Shown: positions 6,623-15,351, counted from the first letter of the stretch. The stretch: DNA of 37,582 bases from DASQPR01 sp035713725 (GCA_035713725.1 DASTMZ010000144.1:1-37582); one strand, 5' to 3'. Notes: generated from the letters alone by a model not told the origin. A program made the numbers and translations.

Positions 6623-8119
6623 GTGGAACTCGACTTCGACCGTTGCTATCGCGCGGTGGACAGCCGCGATCAGCGGTTCGACGGCTGGTTCGTGACCGCC
6701 GTGTCGTCGACTGGCATCTATTGCCGGCCGTCGTGCCCGGCGATCCGACCGCGCCGCGAGAACGTCGCGTTCTACCCCACCGCCGCCGCAGCGCACCGCC
6801 TCGGTTTCCGCGCCTGTCGGCGCTGCCGGCCGGATGCGGCGCCCGGCTCGCCGGACTGGGATGTCCGAGCCGACGTCGTCGGCCGCGCGATGCGCCTGAT
6901 TTCGGACGGCGTCGTCGACCGGGACGGTGTCGACGGCCTCGCGACGCGGCTTGGATATACGACGCGTCACCTGCACCGCATGCTTGTGGCCGAGGTCGGC
7001 GCCGGGCCGCTGGCGCTGGCCCGTGCCCAGCGCGCGCAGACCGCGCGCACGCTGATCGAGACGACCGATCTGGGGCTCGCGGACATCGCGTTCGCCGCCG
7101 GCTTCGGCTCGGTCCGGCAATTCAACGACACGGTACGAGAGGTCTACGCGACCCAGCCGTCCGAGTTGCGGCAGGCGGCCCGCCGGCAGAAGCCGGTCGG
7201 AAGCGGCACGATCACCGTACGGCTGGCATATCGAGCGCCGTTCCACGCCGCCTCGATGCTCGACTTCCTTGCACTGCGCGCGATTCCGGGTGTCGAGGTC
7301 GTGACGAGTGAGTCGTATACGCGCGCGATGCGGTTGCCGTACGGCACAGCACACGTACGCATGGTGCCGGCGGACGGCCACATCGCTGCCACGCTGCGGC
7401 TCGCCGACGTACGAGACCTGTCGCCGGCGGTAGCGCGGTGCCGTCGCCTCTTCGATCTCGATGCCGACCCGACCGCGATCGACGGCGTGCTGGGCGCCGA
7501 CCCGGCGCTCGCCGCCGCCGTCGCGGCCGAGCCGGGCGTACGCGTGCCGCGCGCGGTCGACGGTTTCGAGGTCGCCGTCCGGGCGATCATCAACCAACAG
7601 ATCTCGGTGGCCGGCGCGATAACCGTGCTGGGTCGGCTCGTCGCGGCCGCGCCGAGCGGCGACGGCATCTCGCCGACGCCCGACGGCATCAACGGCACCG
7701 ACGCGGCACCCGACGGCACCGATGCACCGCACGCCGGTCGCGGCCTCCGACCGTTCCCGGATGCCGCCACCGTCGCGAAGCTTCCGGACGGCGCGTTCCC
7801 GATGCCCAAGACACGGATCGCGACGATCCGGGCACTGGCCGAGGCGGTCGCCAGTGACCAGGTGGTGCTGGACGGCAGCGTCGACCGTGACGAGACGCGC
7901 GCGGCCCTCGAGGAGATCCCCGGCATCGGTCCGTGGACCGCCAACTACGTAGCGATGCGTGCACTTGGCGATCCGGACGTGTTCCTCGGCTCGGACCTCG
8001 GCGTCCTGCGCGCCGCGACGGCGGCCGGGCTGCCCGAGACACCGACTCGATTGATCGCACATGCCAAGCGTTGGGCGCCGTGGCGCTCCTACGCGGTGGT
8101 CAGACTCTGGAGGATGTGA
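6623..8119 (+). CDS. Ada-type Zn/methyl-phosphotriester domain + AraC HTH + AlkA DNA-3-methyladenine glycosylase fusion
   Basis: A 498-residue three-part protein. Residues 1-75 are the Ada N-terminal zinc domain with Cys34, Cys38, Cys65 and Cys68; Cys34 corresponds to the residue that accepts a methyl group from DNA phosphotriesters. Residues 80-185 are an AraC-type double HTH (VDGLATRLGYTTRHLHRML, then LADIAFAAGFGSVRQFNDTVRE). From about 195 comes AlkA: the base-flipping helix INQQISVAGA, the helix-hairpin-helix EEIPGIGPWTANYVAMRAL (430-448) and the catalytic Asp458 in FLGSDLG. It should sense alkylation, regulate transcription and excise alkylated bases. This fusion is known in actinobacteria. 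Residues about 344-376 form an unusual PDG-repeat insertion. ogt follows one base downstream. Confidence 0.93.
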   Translation: MELDFDRCYRAVDSRDQRFDGWFVTAVSSTGIYCRPSCPAIRPRRENVAFYPTAAAAHRLGFRACRRCRPDAAPGSPDWDVRADVVGRAMRLISDGVVDRDGVDGLATRLGYTTRHLHRMLVAEVGAGPLALARAQRAQTARTLIETTDLGLADIAFAAGFGSVRQFNDTVREVYATQPSELRQAARRQKPVGSGTITVRLAYRAPFHAASMLDFLALRAIPGVEVVTSESYTRAMRLPYGTAHVRMVPADGHIAATLRLADVRDLSPAVARCRRLFDLDADPTAIDGVLGADPALAAAVAAEPGVRVPRAVDGFEVAVRAIINQQISVAGAITVLGRLVAAAPSGDGISPTPDGINGTDAAPDGTDAPHAGRGLRPFPDAATVAKLPDGAFPMPKTRIATIRALAEAVASDQVVLDGSVDRDETRAALEEIPGIGPWTANYVAMRALGDPDVFLGSDLGVLRAATAAGLPETPTRLIAHAKRWAPWRSYAVVRLWRM

Positions 8120-8120
8120 C

Positions 8121-8654
8121 ATGCACAGCACGACCATCGACACCCCGGTCGGCCCGTTCACCATCGTCGGGCGCGGAAAGGCGGTGCTGGCGTCGGGCTT
8201 CACGGCCAACGCCGAGGATCTGATCTCGTTGATAACGCCGGCCACGTTGCACGCCGAGACGGCCGACGAGAACGACGGCGCGACCGACCTGACGCCCGCT
8301 GTCGACGCGGCACGCGGCTATTTCGACGGTGGCGTCGCGGCCATCGACGCGATCGAGGTCGAGCAACACGGCGCCGGCGCGTTCCTGGACCGCGCGTGGG
8401 AGGTGCTGCGCGAGGTACCACCCGGCCAAACCGTCACGTACCGGGAATTTGCCGCTCGCGCCGGTCGGCCGACGGCTATCCGGGCTGCCGCGTCCGCGTG
8501 CGCTCGCAACGCCGCCGCGTTGTTCGTACCCTGCCACCGGATCGTCCGCGCCGACGGTGGCCTCGGCGGCTACCGATACGGCCTGGAGATCAAGGAGTGG
8601 CTGCGGTCATTCGAGGCGAATATCTCCTCCGCTGACGGAGAAACTCACTCGTGA
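8121..8654 (+). CDS. ogt: methylated-DNA-[protein]-cysteine S-methyltransferase
   Basis: A 177-residue O6-alkylguanine-DNA alkyltransferase. The suicide acceptor Cys138 lies in PCHRIV, with the DNA-binding region TVTYREFAARAGRPTAIRAAASACARN ahead of it and the helix GYRYGLEIKEWLRSFE after it. It transfers alkyl groups from O6-alkylguanine to itself. The ATG is one base after the stop of the Ada-AlkA fusion, so the two form a two-gene adaptive-response operon that together covers the same domains as a classical Ada plus AlkA. The AGGATG before the start could serve as the ribosome binding site. No further gene is obviously co-transcribed. Confidence 0.95.
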   Translation: MHSTTIDTPVGPFTIVGRGKAVLASGFTANAEDLISLITPATLHAETADENDGATDLTPAVDAARGYFDGGVAAIDAIEVEQHGAGAFLDRAWEVLREVPPGQTVTYREFAARAGRPTAIRAAASACARNAAALFVPCHRIVRADGGLGGYRYGLEIKEWLRSFEANISSADGETHS

Positions 8655-8672
8655 TCAGTACGTCCGTCCGGT

Positions 8673-8678
8673 TACTTT
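8673..8678 (+). promoter_or_regulatory. -10 box, leaderless promoter for the ABC exporter operon
   Basis: TACTTT is followed by six bases (CGTTAG) and the GTG at 8685. The same spacing is seen at other leaderless genes here, and there is no Shine-Dalgarno sequence, which supports this GTG as the start. Confidence 0.5.
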
Positions 8679-8684
8679 CGTTAG

Positions 8685-10556
8685 GTGGCGGCGGAGACAA
8701 CACAGCATGAATCGAAACCCCCCAGTCGTCGACAGATTCACAATCTGCTGCGGACCCGGACCTATCTTCGGCCGTACGTCCCGCACATGATCTGGATGCT
8801 GGTCGCGGCGGGGGGCGCCACCGGGGCCAGCATCATCGTTCCGCTCGTCGTTCAGCGGGTCGTCGACGGTCCGGTCCGGCATCACCAGCCCGGCGCGCTC
8901 ATCATGTTGGGCGCGCTCGCGTTGCTGCTCGGGTTGCTCGAATCAGTGCTGATCTTCATCCGTCGCTGGACACAGACCGTCTGCGCGCTCGGCATGGAAA
9001 CCACGCAACGCAACGACTTGTACCGCCACCTGCAGCGCCTGCCGGTCGCGTTCCACGAGGGCTGGCAGTCCGGCCAGCTGCTGTCCCGCGCGACCAGCGA
9101 CCTGTCCACCATCCGGCGGTTCATGTCGTTCGGGCTGATCTTCCTGATCGTCAACATCGGCACGTACATCACCGTGGTCGCGCTGTTGTTCCACCTCTAC
9201 TGGCCACTCGCCGTCGTAGTCACCGCCGGCTCGGTCCCGCTGTTCATGATCAGCCGTGACTTCACCAAGCAATACTTCGCAGCCGCCCGACTCATGCAGG
9301 ACCAGCAGGGCGACCTCGCCACGCTCGCCGAGGAAGCCGCGCAGGGGGTACGAACGATCAAGGCGTACGGCCGCCGTGGCGAGGTCGGCACCAAGTACCG
9401 CGCGGCGGCCCGGCTCGTCCACGACACCGGAGTACGCAAGGCGCGCATGGTGGCCCGGACGTGGTCCCGTTTCGACCTGGTCCCGAACATCACGCTCGCC
9501 ATCGTGCTAGTCGGCGGAGCGTACGCAGTGGCCAAGGACGAGATGACGATCGGTGGCCTGGTCGCGTTCGTGACGCTCGAGCTGATGCTGATCTGGCCGG
9601 TCGACGCGCTCGGCTGGATCATCTCGAACCTGCAGGAGTCGATGACCGCCGCGGACCGCATCTACGAGGTGTTCGACAGCGAGGTGACGATCAAGGACCG
9701 GCCGGGAGCCGTCGCGCTCAACGCCGCCGACGTCGCAGGCGAGGTGCGCTTCGACGATGTACGTTTCACGTTCCCGGACGCCGCCGACCCGGTGCTGCGC
9801 GGCATCAACCTGCACATCCGGCACGGCGAGACGATGGCGCTGGTCGGCGTCACGGGCAGCGGCAAGTCCGCGTTGATCTCGCTCGTACCGCGCCTGCACG
9901 ACGTCACCGGCGGCCGCATCACGATCGACGGCCACGACATCCGCGACCTGCCACTGGACAATCTGCGTGATCTGATCGGCGTCGCGTTCGAGGAGCCGAC
10001 GCTGTTCTCGATGTCGATCCGCGAGAACCTCACGCTCGGCCGGCCGAAGGCGACCGATGAGCAGGTCGCCGAGGCGATCGCCATCGCGCAGGCCGGCTTC
10101 GTCTACGAGTTGCCGTGGGGCCTCGACACGCGCGTCGGTGAACAGGGTCTGTCGCTGTCCGGCGGCCAGCGGCAACGGCTCGCGCTCGCCCGCGCGGTCC
10201 TCGGTCGGCCACGCGTGCTGGTGCTGGACGACCCGCTGTCCGCGCTGGACGTGCACACCGAGGCGCTGGTCGAGGAGGCACTCGCTCGGGTGCTTGCCGG
10301 GAGCACAGCGCTGGTGGTGGTGCACCGGCCTTCGACGGTGGCGCTCGCCGACCGGGTCGCGCTGCTCGAGGACGGTGTCATCACGCACGTGGGTACGCAT
10401 TCGGAGCTGCTGGCGACCGTACCGGCATATCGCGCGGTGCTGTCCGCGGAGGCCGAGCACGACGACGAGTCCACGCTCGGTGGACCGCCGCCGTGGCGGA
10501 CCACGCCGAACGGCGCGGCGGCGACCGACCAGGAGCGTGCTGTTCATGTCCACTGA
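8685..10556 (+). CDS. ABC exporter half-transporter, subunit with degenerate ATPase site
   Basis: A 623-residue TMD-NBD protein with six predicted membrane helices (first about 35-60, then 70-95, 150-190, 265-310). In the NBD, Walker A is GVTGSGKS (388-395), the signature LSGGQ is 491-495, Walker B is VLVLDD (511-516) and the switch His is 547. Two positions are degenerate: the catalytic Glu after Walker B is Asp516, and the Q-loop reads AFEEPTLF with Glu436 where Gln is usual. That pattern marks the non-hydrolysing half of a heterodimeric exporter such as TM287 or BmrC. It overlaps the next gene by 11 bp, which supplies the competent half. The substrate is unknown; drugs or lipids are typical. 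Confidence 0.92.
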   Translation: MAAETTQHESKPPSRRQIHNLLRTRTYLRPYVPHMIWMLVAAGGATGASIIVPLVVQRVVDGPVRHHQPGALIMLGALALLLGLLESVLIFIRRWTQTVCALGMETTQRNDLYRHLQRLPVAFHEGWQSGQLLSRATSDLSTIRRFMSFGLIFLIVNIGTYITVVALLFHLYWPLAVVVTAGSVPLFMISRDFTKQYFAAARLMQDQQGDLATLAEEAAQGVRTIKAYGRRGEVGTKYRAAARLVHDTGVRKARMVARTWSRFDLVPNITLAIVLVGGAYAVAKDEMTIGGLVAFVTLELMLIWPVDALGWIISNLQESMTAADRIYEVFDSEVTIKDRPGAVALNAADVAGEVRFDDVRFTFPDAADPVLRGINLHIRHGETMALVGVTGSGKSALISLVPRLHDVTGGRITIDGHDIRDLPLDNLRDLIGVAFEEPTLFSMSIRENLTLGRPKATDEQVAEAIAIAQAGFVYELPWGLDTRVGEQGLSLSGGQRQRLALARAVLGRPRVLVLDDPLSALDVHTEALVEEALARVLAGSTALVVVHRPSTVALADRVALLEDGVITHVGTHSELLATVPAYRAVLSAEAEHDDESTLGGPPPWRTTPNGAAATDQERAVHVH

Positions 10557-12477
10557 CCAGCAGATCGCCGTCGACGACGCGACCGGCGAGATCAACCACG
10601 ACGGCTCGGGCAGCGCTGCACCGACGACGGCGCAGCGGCCAAGCGACGCGCTCGCGTGGCGCGGCATCGCGACCGAGGACGACGCGGAACTCACCGCCGC
10701 GGAGTTCGGCGGCGAGAAGACCGCGCTGCGGCTCCGCGCGGACAGCCGCGCACTGCTGCGCTCGTTGCTCCGACCGCACCACCGCGCGATCGTGGTCCTG
10801 ATCGCGCTACTGCTTCTGCAGAGCGTCGCCGAGATGGCCGGCCCCTACCTGGTGATGCTCGGCATCGACAACGGCATCGGCCCGCTGGTGCGCGACCACA
10901 ACGCGACCGTGATGATCCAGATCGCGGTCGCGTTCGCCGTGTCGATCATCGTGGCCTACGTCGCCAAGCGCGGCTTCCTCACCCTGAGCGGCCGCATCGG
11001 CCAGGCGGTCCTGCTCGATCTCCGGGGCCGCGTCTTCGACCACTTCCAGCGGCTGTCGATCAGCTTCCACGAGCGCTACACGTCCGGCCGCGTGGTGTCC
11101 CGCATGACGTCGGACATGGACTCCATCTCGGAGTTGATCGACGGCGGCATCGAAGAGGTCACGCTCGCGCTGCTATCGGTGTTCTCCGTCGCCGTCATCC
11201 TGCTCGTGCTCAACGTCGAACTCGCGCTGGTCACGCTGCTGTCGTTCCCGTTCCTGATCTGGGTATCGCGCTGGTTCCAGCAGTCGTCGGCGCGGGCCTA
11301 TCGCCGAACCCGCGAGACAGTGGCACTGGTCATCGTCCAGTTCGTCGAGTCGATGGGCGGCATCCGCGCCGTGCAGACGTTCCGCCGCGAGCGCCGCAAC
11401 CAGGAGATCTTCGAGCGCGTGAACAACGACTACAAGGCCGCCAACACGGTCGCGTTCCAACTGATCGCGAAGTTCTCGCCGGCGATCAAGGTGATCGGCA
11501 ACATCACGATCGCCGTAGTGCTGACGTTCGGCGGTTATCTGGTGCTGGGCGGCCACGCCGAGATCGGCGTTCTCGCCGCGTTCCTGCTCTACCTACGCCG
11601 GTTCTTCGAGCCGATGCAGGATCTGTCGATGTTCTACAACACGCTGCAGTCCGCGAGCGCCGCCCTGGAGAAGCTCGCCGGCGTGCTGAGCGAGAAGCCC
11701 GCCGTGCCCGAGCCGGTCGAGCCGGTCGCCGTCCCGGAACCTCGCGGTGAGATCACCTTCACGGGTACGCACTTCGGCTACCGCGAGGACCGCACCGTAC
11801 TCGACGAGTTCGACCTCCGGATCCCAGCCGGACAGACGGTGGCACTGGTAGGCGCGACGGGCGCCGGCAAGTCCACGATCGCGAAGCTGGTGGCGCGCTT
11901 CTACGACCCCACCGGCGGCGAGGTCCGCATCGACGGCGTGGACGTACGCGAGATGAGCGACGACGACCTGCGTCGCACCGTGGTCATGGTGGCGCAGGAG
12001 AACTTCCTCTTCGCCGGCACGATCGCCGACAACATCCGGTTCGGCCGTCCGGACGCGAGTGACGAGGCCATCCAGGCGGCGGCACACGCGATCGGCGCCG
12101 ACGCGTTCGTCTCCGCGCTGCCGGACGGATACCAGACCGACGTACGCAAGCGCGGCGGCCGCCTCTCCGCCGGTCAGCGTCAACTAGTGGCGTTCGCGCG
12201 CGCGTTCCTTGCCGACCCGCAGGTGCTGATCCTCGACGAGGCAACGTCGTCGCTCGACATCCCGTCCGAGCGACTCGTACAGCGCGCGTTGCGTACGATC
12301 CTCCGCGACCGCACCGCGATCGTGATCGCGCACCGGCTGTCGACCGTCGAGATCGCAGACCGAGTCCTGGTCGTCGACGACGGACGGATCGTCGAGGACG
12401 GATCCCCCGCCGAACTCATCTCGTCCGGCGGCCGCTACGCAACCTTGCACGAGCAGTGGCAGGACAGCCTGGTCTGA
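10546..12477 (+). CDS. ABC exporter half-transporter, catalytically competent subunit
   Basis: A 643-residue TMD-NBD protein. A hydrophilic N-terminal extension (about 1-75) precedes six membrane helices (about 80-345). In the NBD, Walker A is GATGAGKS (436-443), the Q-loop VAQENFLFA is intact, the signature is LSAGQ (540-544), Walker B LILDE (561-565) carries the catalytic Glu565, and the switch His is 597. The signature deviates (A for G), and in the heterodimer it would face the degenerate site of the upstream partner, as expected for one active and one inactive site. The ATG at 10546 lies inside the end of the previous gene, after AGGAGCG, so production of the two halves is coupled. Confidence 0.93.
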   Translation: MSTDQQIAVDDATGEINHDGSGSAAPTTAQRPSDALAWRGIATEDDAELTAAEFGGEKTALRLRADSRALLRSLLRPHHRAIVVLIALLLLQSVAEMAGPYLVMLGIDNGIGPLVRDHNATVMIQIAVAFAVSIIVAYVAKRGFLTLSGRIGQAVLLDLRGRVFDHFQRLSISFHERYTSGRVVSRMTSDMDSISELIDGGIEEVTLALLSVFSVAVILLVLNVELALVTLLSFPFLIWVSRWFQQSSARAYRRTRETVALVIVQFVESMGGIRAVQTFRRERRNQEIFERVNNDYKAANTVAFQLIAKFSPAIKVIGNITIAVVLTFGGYLVLGGHAEIGVLAAFLLYLRRFFEPMQDLSMFYNTLQSASAALEKLAGVLSEKPAVPEPVEPVAVPEPRGEITFTGTHFGYREDRTVLDEFDLRIPAGQTVALVGATGAGKSTIAKLVARFYDPTGGEVRIDGVDVREMSDDDLRRTVVMVAQENFLFAGTIADNIRFGRPDASDEAIQAAAHAIGADAFVSALPDGYQTDVRKRGGRLSAGQRQLVAFARAFLADPQVLILDEATSSLDIPSERLVQRALRTILRDRTAIVIAHRLSTVEIADRVLVVDDGRIVEDGSPAELISSGGRYATLHEQWQDSLV

Positions 12478-12526
12478 TCCGCGCGAGTCCTGCCGGCGCG
12501 CGTCGTGCCGCCGTGCCGGGTGCGAT

Positions 12527-12540
12527 GCCGTCGTGACGGC
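12527..12540. terminator. small inverted repeat between convergent genes
   Basis: GCCGTC at 12527-12532 and GACGGC at 12535-12540 form a short GC-rich hairpin between the exporter operon and the convergent gene ending at 12544. No T-run is present; a weak bidirectional terminator at best. Confidence 0.3.
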
Positions 12541-12543
12541 GCG

Positions 12544-13353
12544 CTAGAAGCCGAAGTCGCCGCCGCCGACGTCGAACCCGCCGGCCCCGCCATCAAAACC
12601 GCCGCCGTCGAAGCCGCCACCGCCGTCGTACCCGCCGTCGTATCCGGCGCCGCCGTCGTTTCCAGTCTGGTCGTATCCGCCGCCCTGGTCGTAGCCGCCC
12701 TGACCGCCGTCATCGGCCTGCTGACCTTGGTCGTAGCCCTGGTCATACCCCTGGTCATAGCCCTGCTCGTAGCCCTGCTGATCACCGGCGTTGTACCCGT
12801 AATCGCCGAACGCTGGGCTAAGCAGCGCGTCGAAGACCAGCACGCTGCCGATGCCCCACGCGCCAGCGGTCAGCGCGGTCCGCCACCACGGCTCGGAATA
12901 CCAACCGGCCGGCACCGGCCGTCCGGAGACGCGACCGCCCGGGTAGTAGTAGGGCGTGGAGTCGCCGGGATTCGCCGACGCGCGGTAATCGCGGCCCTGC
13001 ACCTGTACCTCGCGATCCTGGCGAATGGCGCCCGCCTCGCGTTGTCCGGCGAGCATCGGCAACGGCGGACCCGGATCGAGGTTCATGTTGATGCGAGCGG
13101 CGCGTACATAGGCGAGACCTTCCAGTGCGGTCTCCCGCGCGCCGAGGTATTGCGCGACAGTCTCGGCGCGCTCGAGCTGGCTGCCCGCGGCGTTGTAGCG
13201 CTCCCCCGCGTCGACCAGCGCCTGCTTCGTCGAGGCCTCGTCGCCGGGCGGCAGGTTCATCACCTGGCCGCCGAGCCGCTCGTACCACCGCTGCGCGTCG
13301 GCCCGTGCATCGGCCAACTCACGTTCACGCCGTCTCCGCCCGAATCCAAACAT
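12544..13353 (-). CDS. hypothetical protein with Gly/Asp/Tyr/Gln-rich C-terminal repeat tail
   Basis: A 269-residue protein. A basic start (MFGFGRRRRERELADARADAQRWYERLGG) leads into an alpha-helical, partly coiled-coil segment to about residue 110, then a region ending PWWRTALTAGAWGIGSVLVFDALLS (about 155-180), one probable membrane or amphipathic helix, and a roughly 85-residue low-complexity tail with repeats of GYDQ, GGYD, GGFDGG and a final GGGDFGF. Similar actinobacterial proteins pair a helical head with a glycine-rich tail; I know of no function. The tail resembles prion-like or phase-separating sequences. The start is either this ATG, with GGGGTGAG eight bases away, or the GTG at 13362 (three residues longer). 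Confidence 0.75.
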   Translation of the reverse strand: MFGFGRRRRERELADARADAQRWYERLGGQVMNLPPGDEASTKQALVDAGERYNAAGSQLERAETVAQYLGARETALEGLAYVRAARINMNLDPGPPLPMLAGQREAGAIRQDREVQVQGRDYRASANPGDSTPYYYPGGRVSGRPVPAGWYSEPWWRTALTAGAWGIGSVLVFDALLSPAFGDYGYNAGDQQGYEQGYDQGYDQGYDQGQQADDGGQGGYDQGGGYDQTGNDGGAGYDGGYDGGGGFDGGGFDGGAGGFDVGGGDFGF

Positions 13354-13419
13354 GTCGCTCACCCCTGTCGCGGCCGCCGAGTCTGTGGGCTGGCTTTGAA
13401 CATTCGACGGTACCCGACG

Positions 13420-13491
13420 ATGGCACGGCGCCTCGCGGCATCGCTACGCATCGGCCATGACACGGCGCCTCGCGGCATCGCTACGCATCGG
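13420..13491. repeat. tandem direct repeat, period 37 bp
   Basis: Bases 13420-13454 and 13457-13491 are 35-bp copies differing at one position (13423 G versus 13460 A). They lie between the divergent 12544-13353 and rmuC genes. This looks like a recent tandem duplication; it may duplicate or displace a promoter element. Confidence 0.8.
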
Positions 13492-13562
13492 CGCGGTCGA
13501 TGACACCGGCCGCGTGCGCGATCGACGCGGACAATGTCATACGGATCGCGCATGCTGCCTGC

Positions 13563-14762
13563 ATGTCGCTTGTGCTGGTGATCGTCGGGCTCGTCGTGGG
13601 CCTCGCGGTGGGCTGGCTCTACGCGACGTCGCGCTCGGCCGCCGAGATCGCCCGACTCGACGCCACGCTACGCGCGACGCGGGACGGCGAGGAGCGGCTC
13701 GGCCAGTCGTTGCGCGCGCTGTCCGCGGACGCCGCGCGCGACCAGCAGATCGCGTTGGGCCACCTGATCGCGCCGCTCGCCGACAGCCTCGCGCGCTACG
13801 AACGCCGGGTGCTCGAGATGGAGCACGACCGCGTCGACGCATATGCCGAGTTACGCACCGAGGTCCGCGGCGTCGCCGGCGCGTCGGCCGAGCTGCGCAC
13901 CGAGACCAGTCATCTGGTTGCCGCCTTGCGTGCGCCGCAGGTGCGAGGTCGGTGGGGCGAACACCAATTGCGCCGCATCGTCGAGGCGGCCGGCATGCTC
14001 GAGCACTGCGACTTCGAGGAGCAGGTCACCGCGCAGATCGACGGCCGCGGCGTACGGCCCGATCTGGTCGTACGGCTATCCGGCGGCCGCCACGTCGTCG
14101 TCGACGCAAAGGCACCATTCGACGCCTATCTCGCCGCGATGGAGGCGCGCGACGACCGAACCCGTGACAGCCAACTGAAGTCGCACGCTGGGGCGCTGCG
14201 GGCTCATGTCGACACGCTGTCGGCGAAGTCCTACTGGACCGGATTCCCGACGACGCCGGAGTTCGTCGTGCTGTTCGTACCAGCCGACCCGTTCCTCGAC
14301 GCGGCATTGCAACACGATCCGACGCTGCTCGAGCACGCGTTCGGTCGCGATGTTGTGCTCGCTACTCCGGCGACGCTGATTGCGTTGCTCCGTACGGTGG
14401 CGTACGCGTGGCGCCAGGAAGCCCTGGCCTCCAACGCTTTTGCGGTTCACACGCTCGCCCGTGATCTCTACGCTCGGCTGTCCACAATGGGCGATCACCT
14501 CACGAAGCTCGGTGCGTCCCTGGGTGGCGCGGTGACGGCGTACAACCGAGCGGTGGGTTCGTTCGAGTCGCGGGTGCTCGTGAGCGCGCGCAAGCTCGCC
14601 GATCTCGGCGTGTCTGGCGAGGCGCTCCCGGAGGTCGCGCCGCTCGAGGTGGCACCGCGTCGGCCGCAAGCGCCGGAGTTCGACGACGATGCCGACAACG
14701 ACGCCGGCCGGTCGGCCGACGACGCTCCGAACGTCGGCGCCACGTGGAAGACTGTCACGTAA
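13563..14762 (+). CDS. rmuC: RmuC family DNA recombination protein
   Basis: A 399-residue RmuC-type protein. One N-terminal membrane anchor (SLVLVIVGLVVGLAVGWLYA) is followed by a coiled-coil (about 25-120) and the RmuC nuclease-like core: VRGRWGEHQLRRIVEAAGMLEHCDFEEQ, PDLVVRLSGGRHVVVDAKAPFDAYL (the PD...DAK restriction-fold signature) and EFVVLFVPADPFLDAAL. RmuC limits inversions between short inverted repeats; it is placed in DNA repair or phage defence, and its biochemistry is only partly known. The ATG at 13563 gives the expected membrane start; an in-frame ATG at 13500 would add 21 residues that do not look like family sequence. Uma2 follows 21 bp downstream. Confidence 0.92.
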   Translation: MSLVLVIVGLVVGLAVGWLYATSRSAAEIARLDATLRATRDGEERLGQSLRALSADAARDQQIALGHLIAPLADSLARYERRVLEMEHDRVDAYAELRTEVRGVAGASAELRTETSHLVAALRAPQVRGRWGEHQLRRIVEAAGMLEHCDFEEQVTAQIDGRGVRPDLVVRLSGGRHVVVDAKAPFDAYLAAMEARDDRTRDSQLKSHAGALRAHVDTLSAKSYWTGFPTTPEFVVLFVPADPFLDAALQHDPTLLEHAFGRDVVLATPATLIALLRTVAYAWRQEALASNAFAVHTLARDLYARLSTMGDHLTKLGASLGGAVTAYNRAVGSFESRVLVSARKLADLGVSGEALPEVAPLEVAPRRPQAPEFDDDADNDAGRSADDAPNVGATWKTVT

Positions 14763-14783
14763 CGGACGCAGGTGGAGATGATG

Positions 14784-15341
14784 ATGACGGCCGCACTTGG
14801 CGAACACGGGCTGCCGTGGACCGAGCAGGAATATCTCGCACTCGGCGAGACCGCCGATCGAATCGAACTGTTCGACGGGAGCCTATACGTGACCCCGGCA
14901 CCAACGTTCCGGCACCAAGGAATCTCGCTCGCGCTGGCGATCGCCCTCAAACCCACCGCCGAGGCTGCGGGGCTCGACATCTTCGAAGCGATCAATCTTC
15001 GGGCACAACACGGCCGCATCCTCATTCCGGATCTCGTCGTGGCCCGAGGAGCCGATCCCGATGGCACCGTCCTGGACGCAGCCAAAGCTGTTCTCGTTTG
15101 CGAGATCACGTCGCCAAGCAGTGCCGCGGCCGACCGGGTGCTCAAGATGCACTACTACGCCGAGGCCGGCATCGAGTGGTATCTGCTCGTCGATCCGAGC
15201 GAGCCGACGTTGCAGTTGTTCCAGCACCACGATGGTGGCTACGTCCTGTACGGCGCCGGTGCGCCGGGCACTCCGATCGAGTTGCCCGCGCCGATCAATG
15301 TCACCGTCGATCCGGCCGCATTGGTGCCGACGCGACGGTAG
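14784..15341 (+). CDS. Uma2 family (DUF820) PD-(D/E)xK nuclease-like protein
   Basis: A 185-residue Uma2/DUF820 protein: the N-terminal W/Y-T-EQEYLALGE helix, DRIELFDGSLYVTPAPTFRHQGIS, then the restriction-fold core with IPDLVVARG, VLVCEITSPSS and DRVLKMHYYAEAGIEWYLLVDP. Asp, Glu and Lys of these motifs would form the metal site. The family is very expanded in actinobacteria and cyanobacteria; its members are predicted endonucleases with no settled role. Three ATGs follow the GGTGGAG element (14778, 14781, 14784); the third has the best spacing. It may be co-transcribed with rmuC, which has a related nuclease fold, and converges on ispH with a 10-bp gap. Confidence 0.9.
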   Translation: MTAALGEHGLPWTEQEYLALGETADRIELFDGSLYVTPAPTFRHQGISLALAIALKPTAEAAGLDIFEAINLRAQHGRILIPDLVVARGADPDGTVLDAAKAVLVCEITSPSSAAADRVLKMHYYAEAGIEWYLLVDPSEPTLQLFQHHDGGYVLYGAGAPGTPIELPAPINVTVDPAALVPTRR

Positions 15342-15351
15342 CGCGTACCGG

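Noticed and set aside
5390..8245. 951-codon minus-strand open frame
   Set aside because: Antisense to the acyl-CoA dehydrogenase and Ada-AlkA genes, Arg/Gly/Ala-rich without domains; typical high-GC antisense frame.
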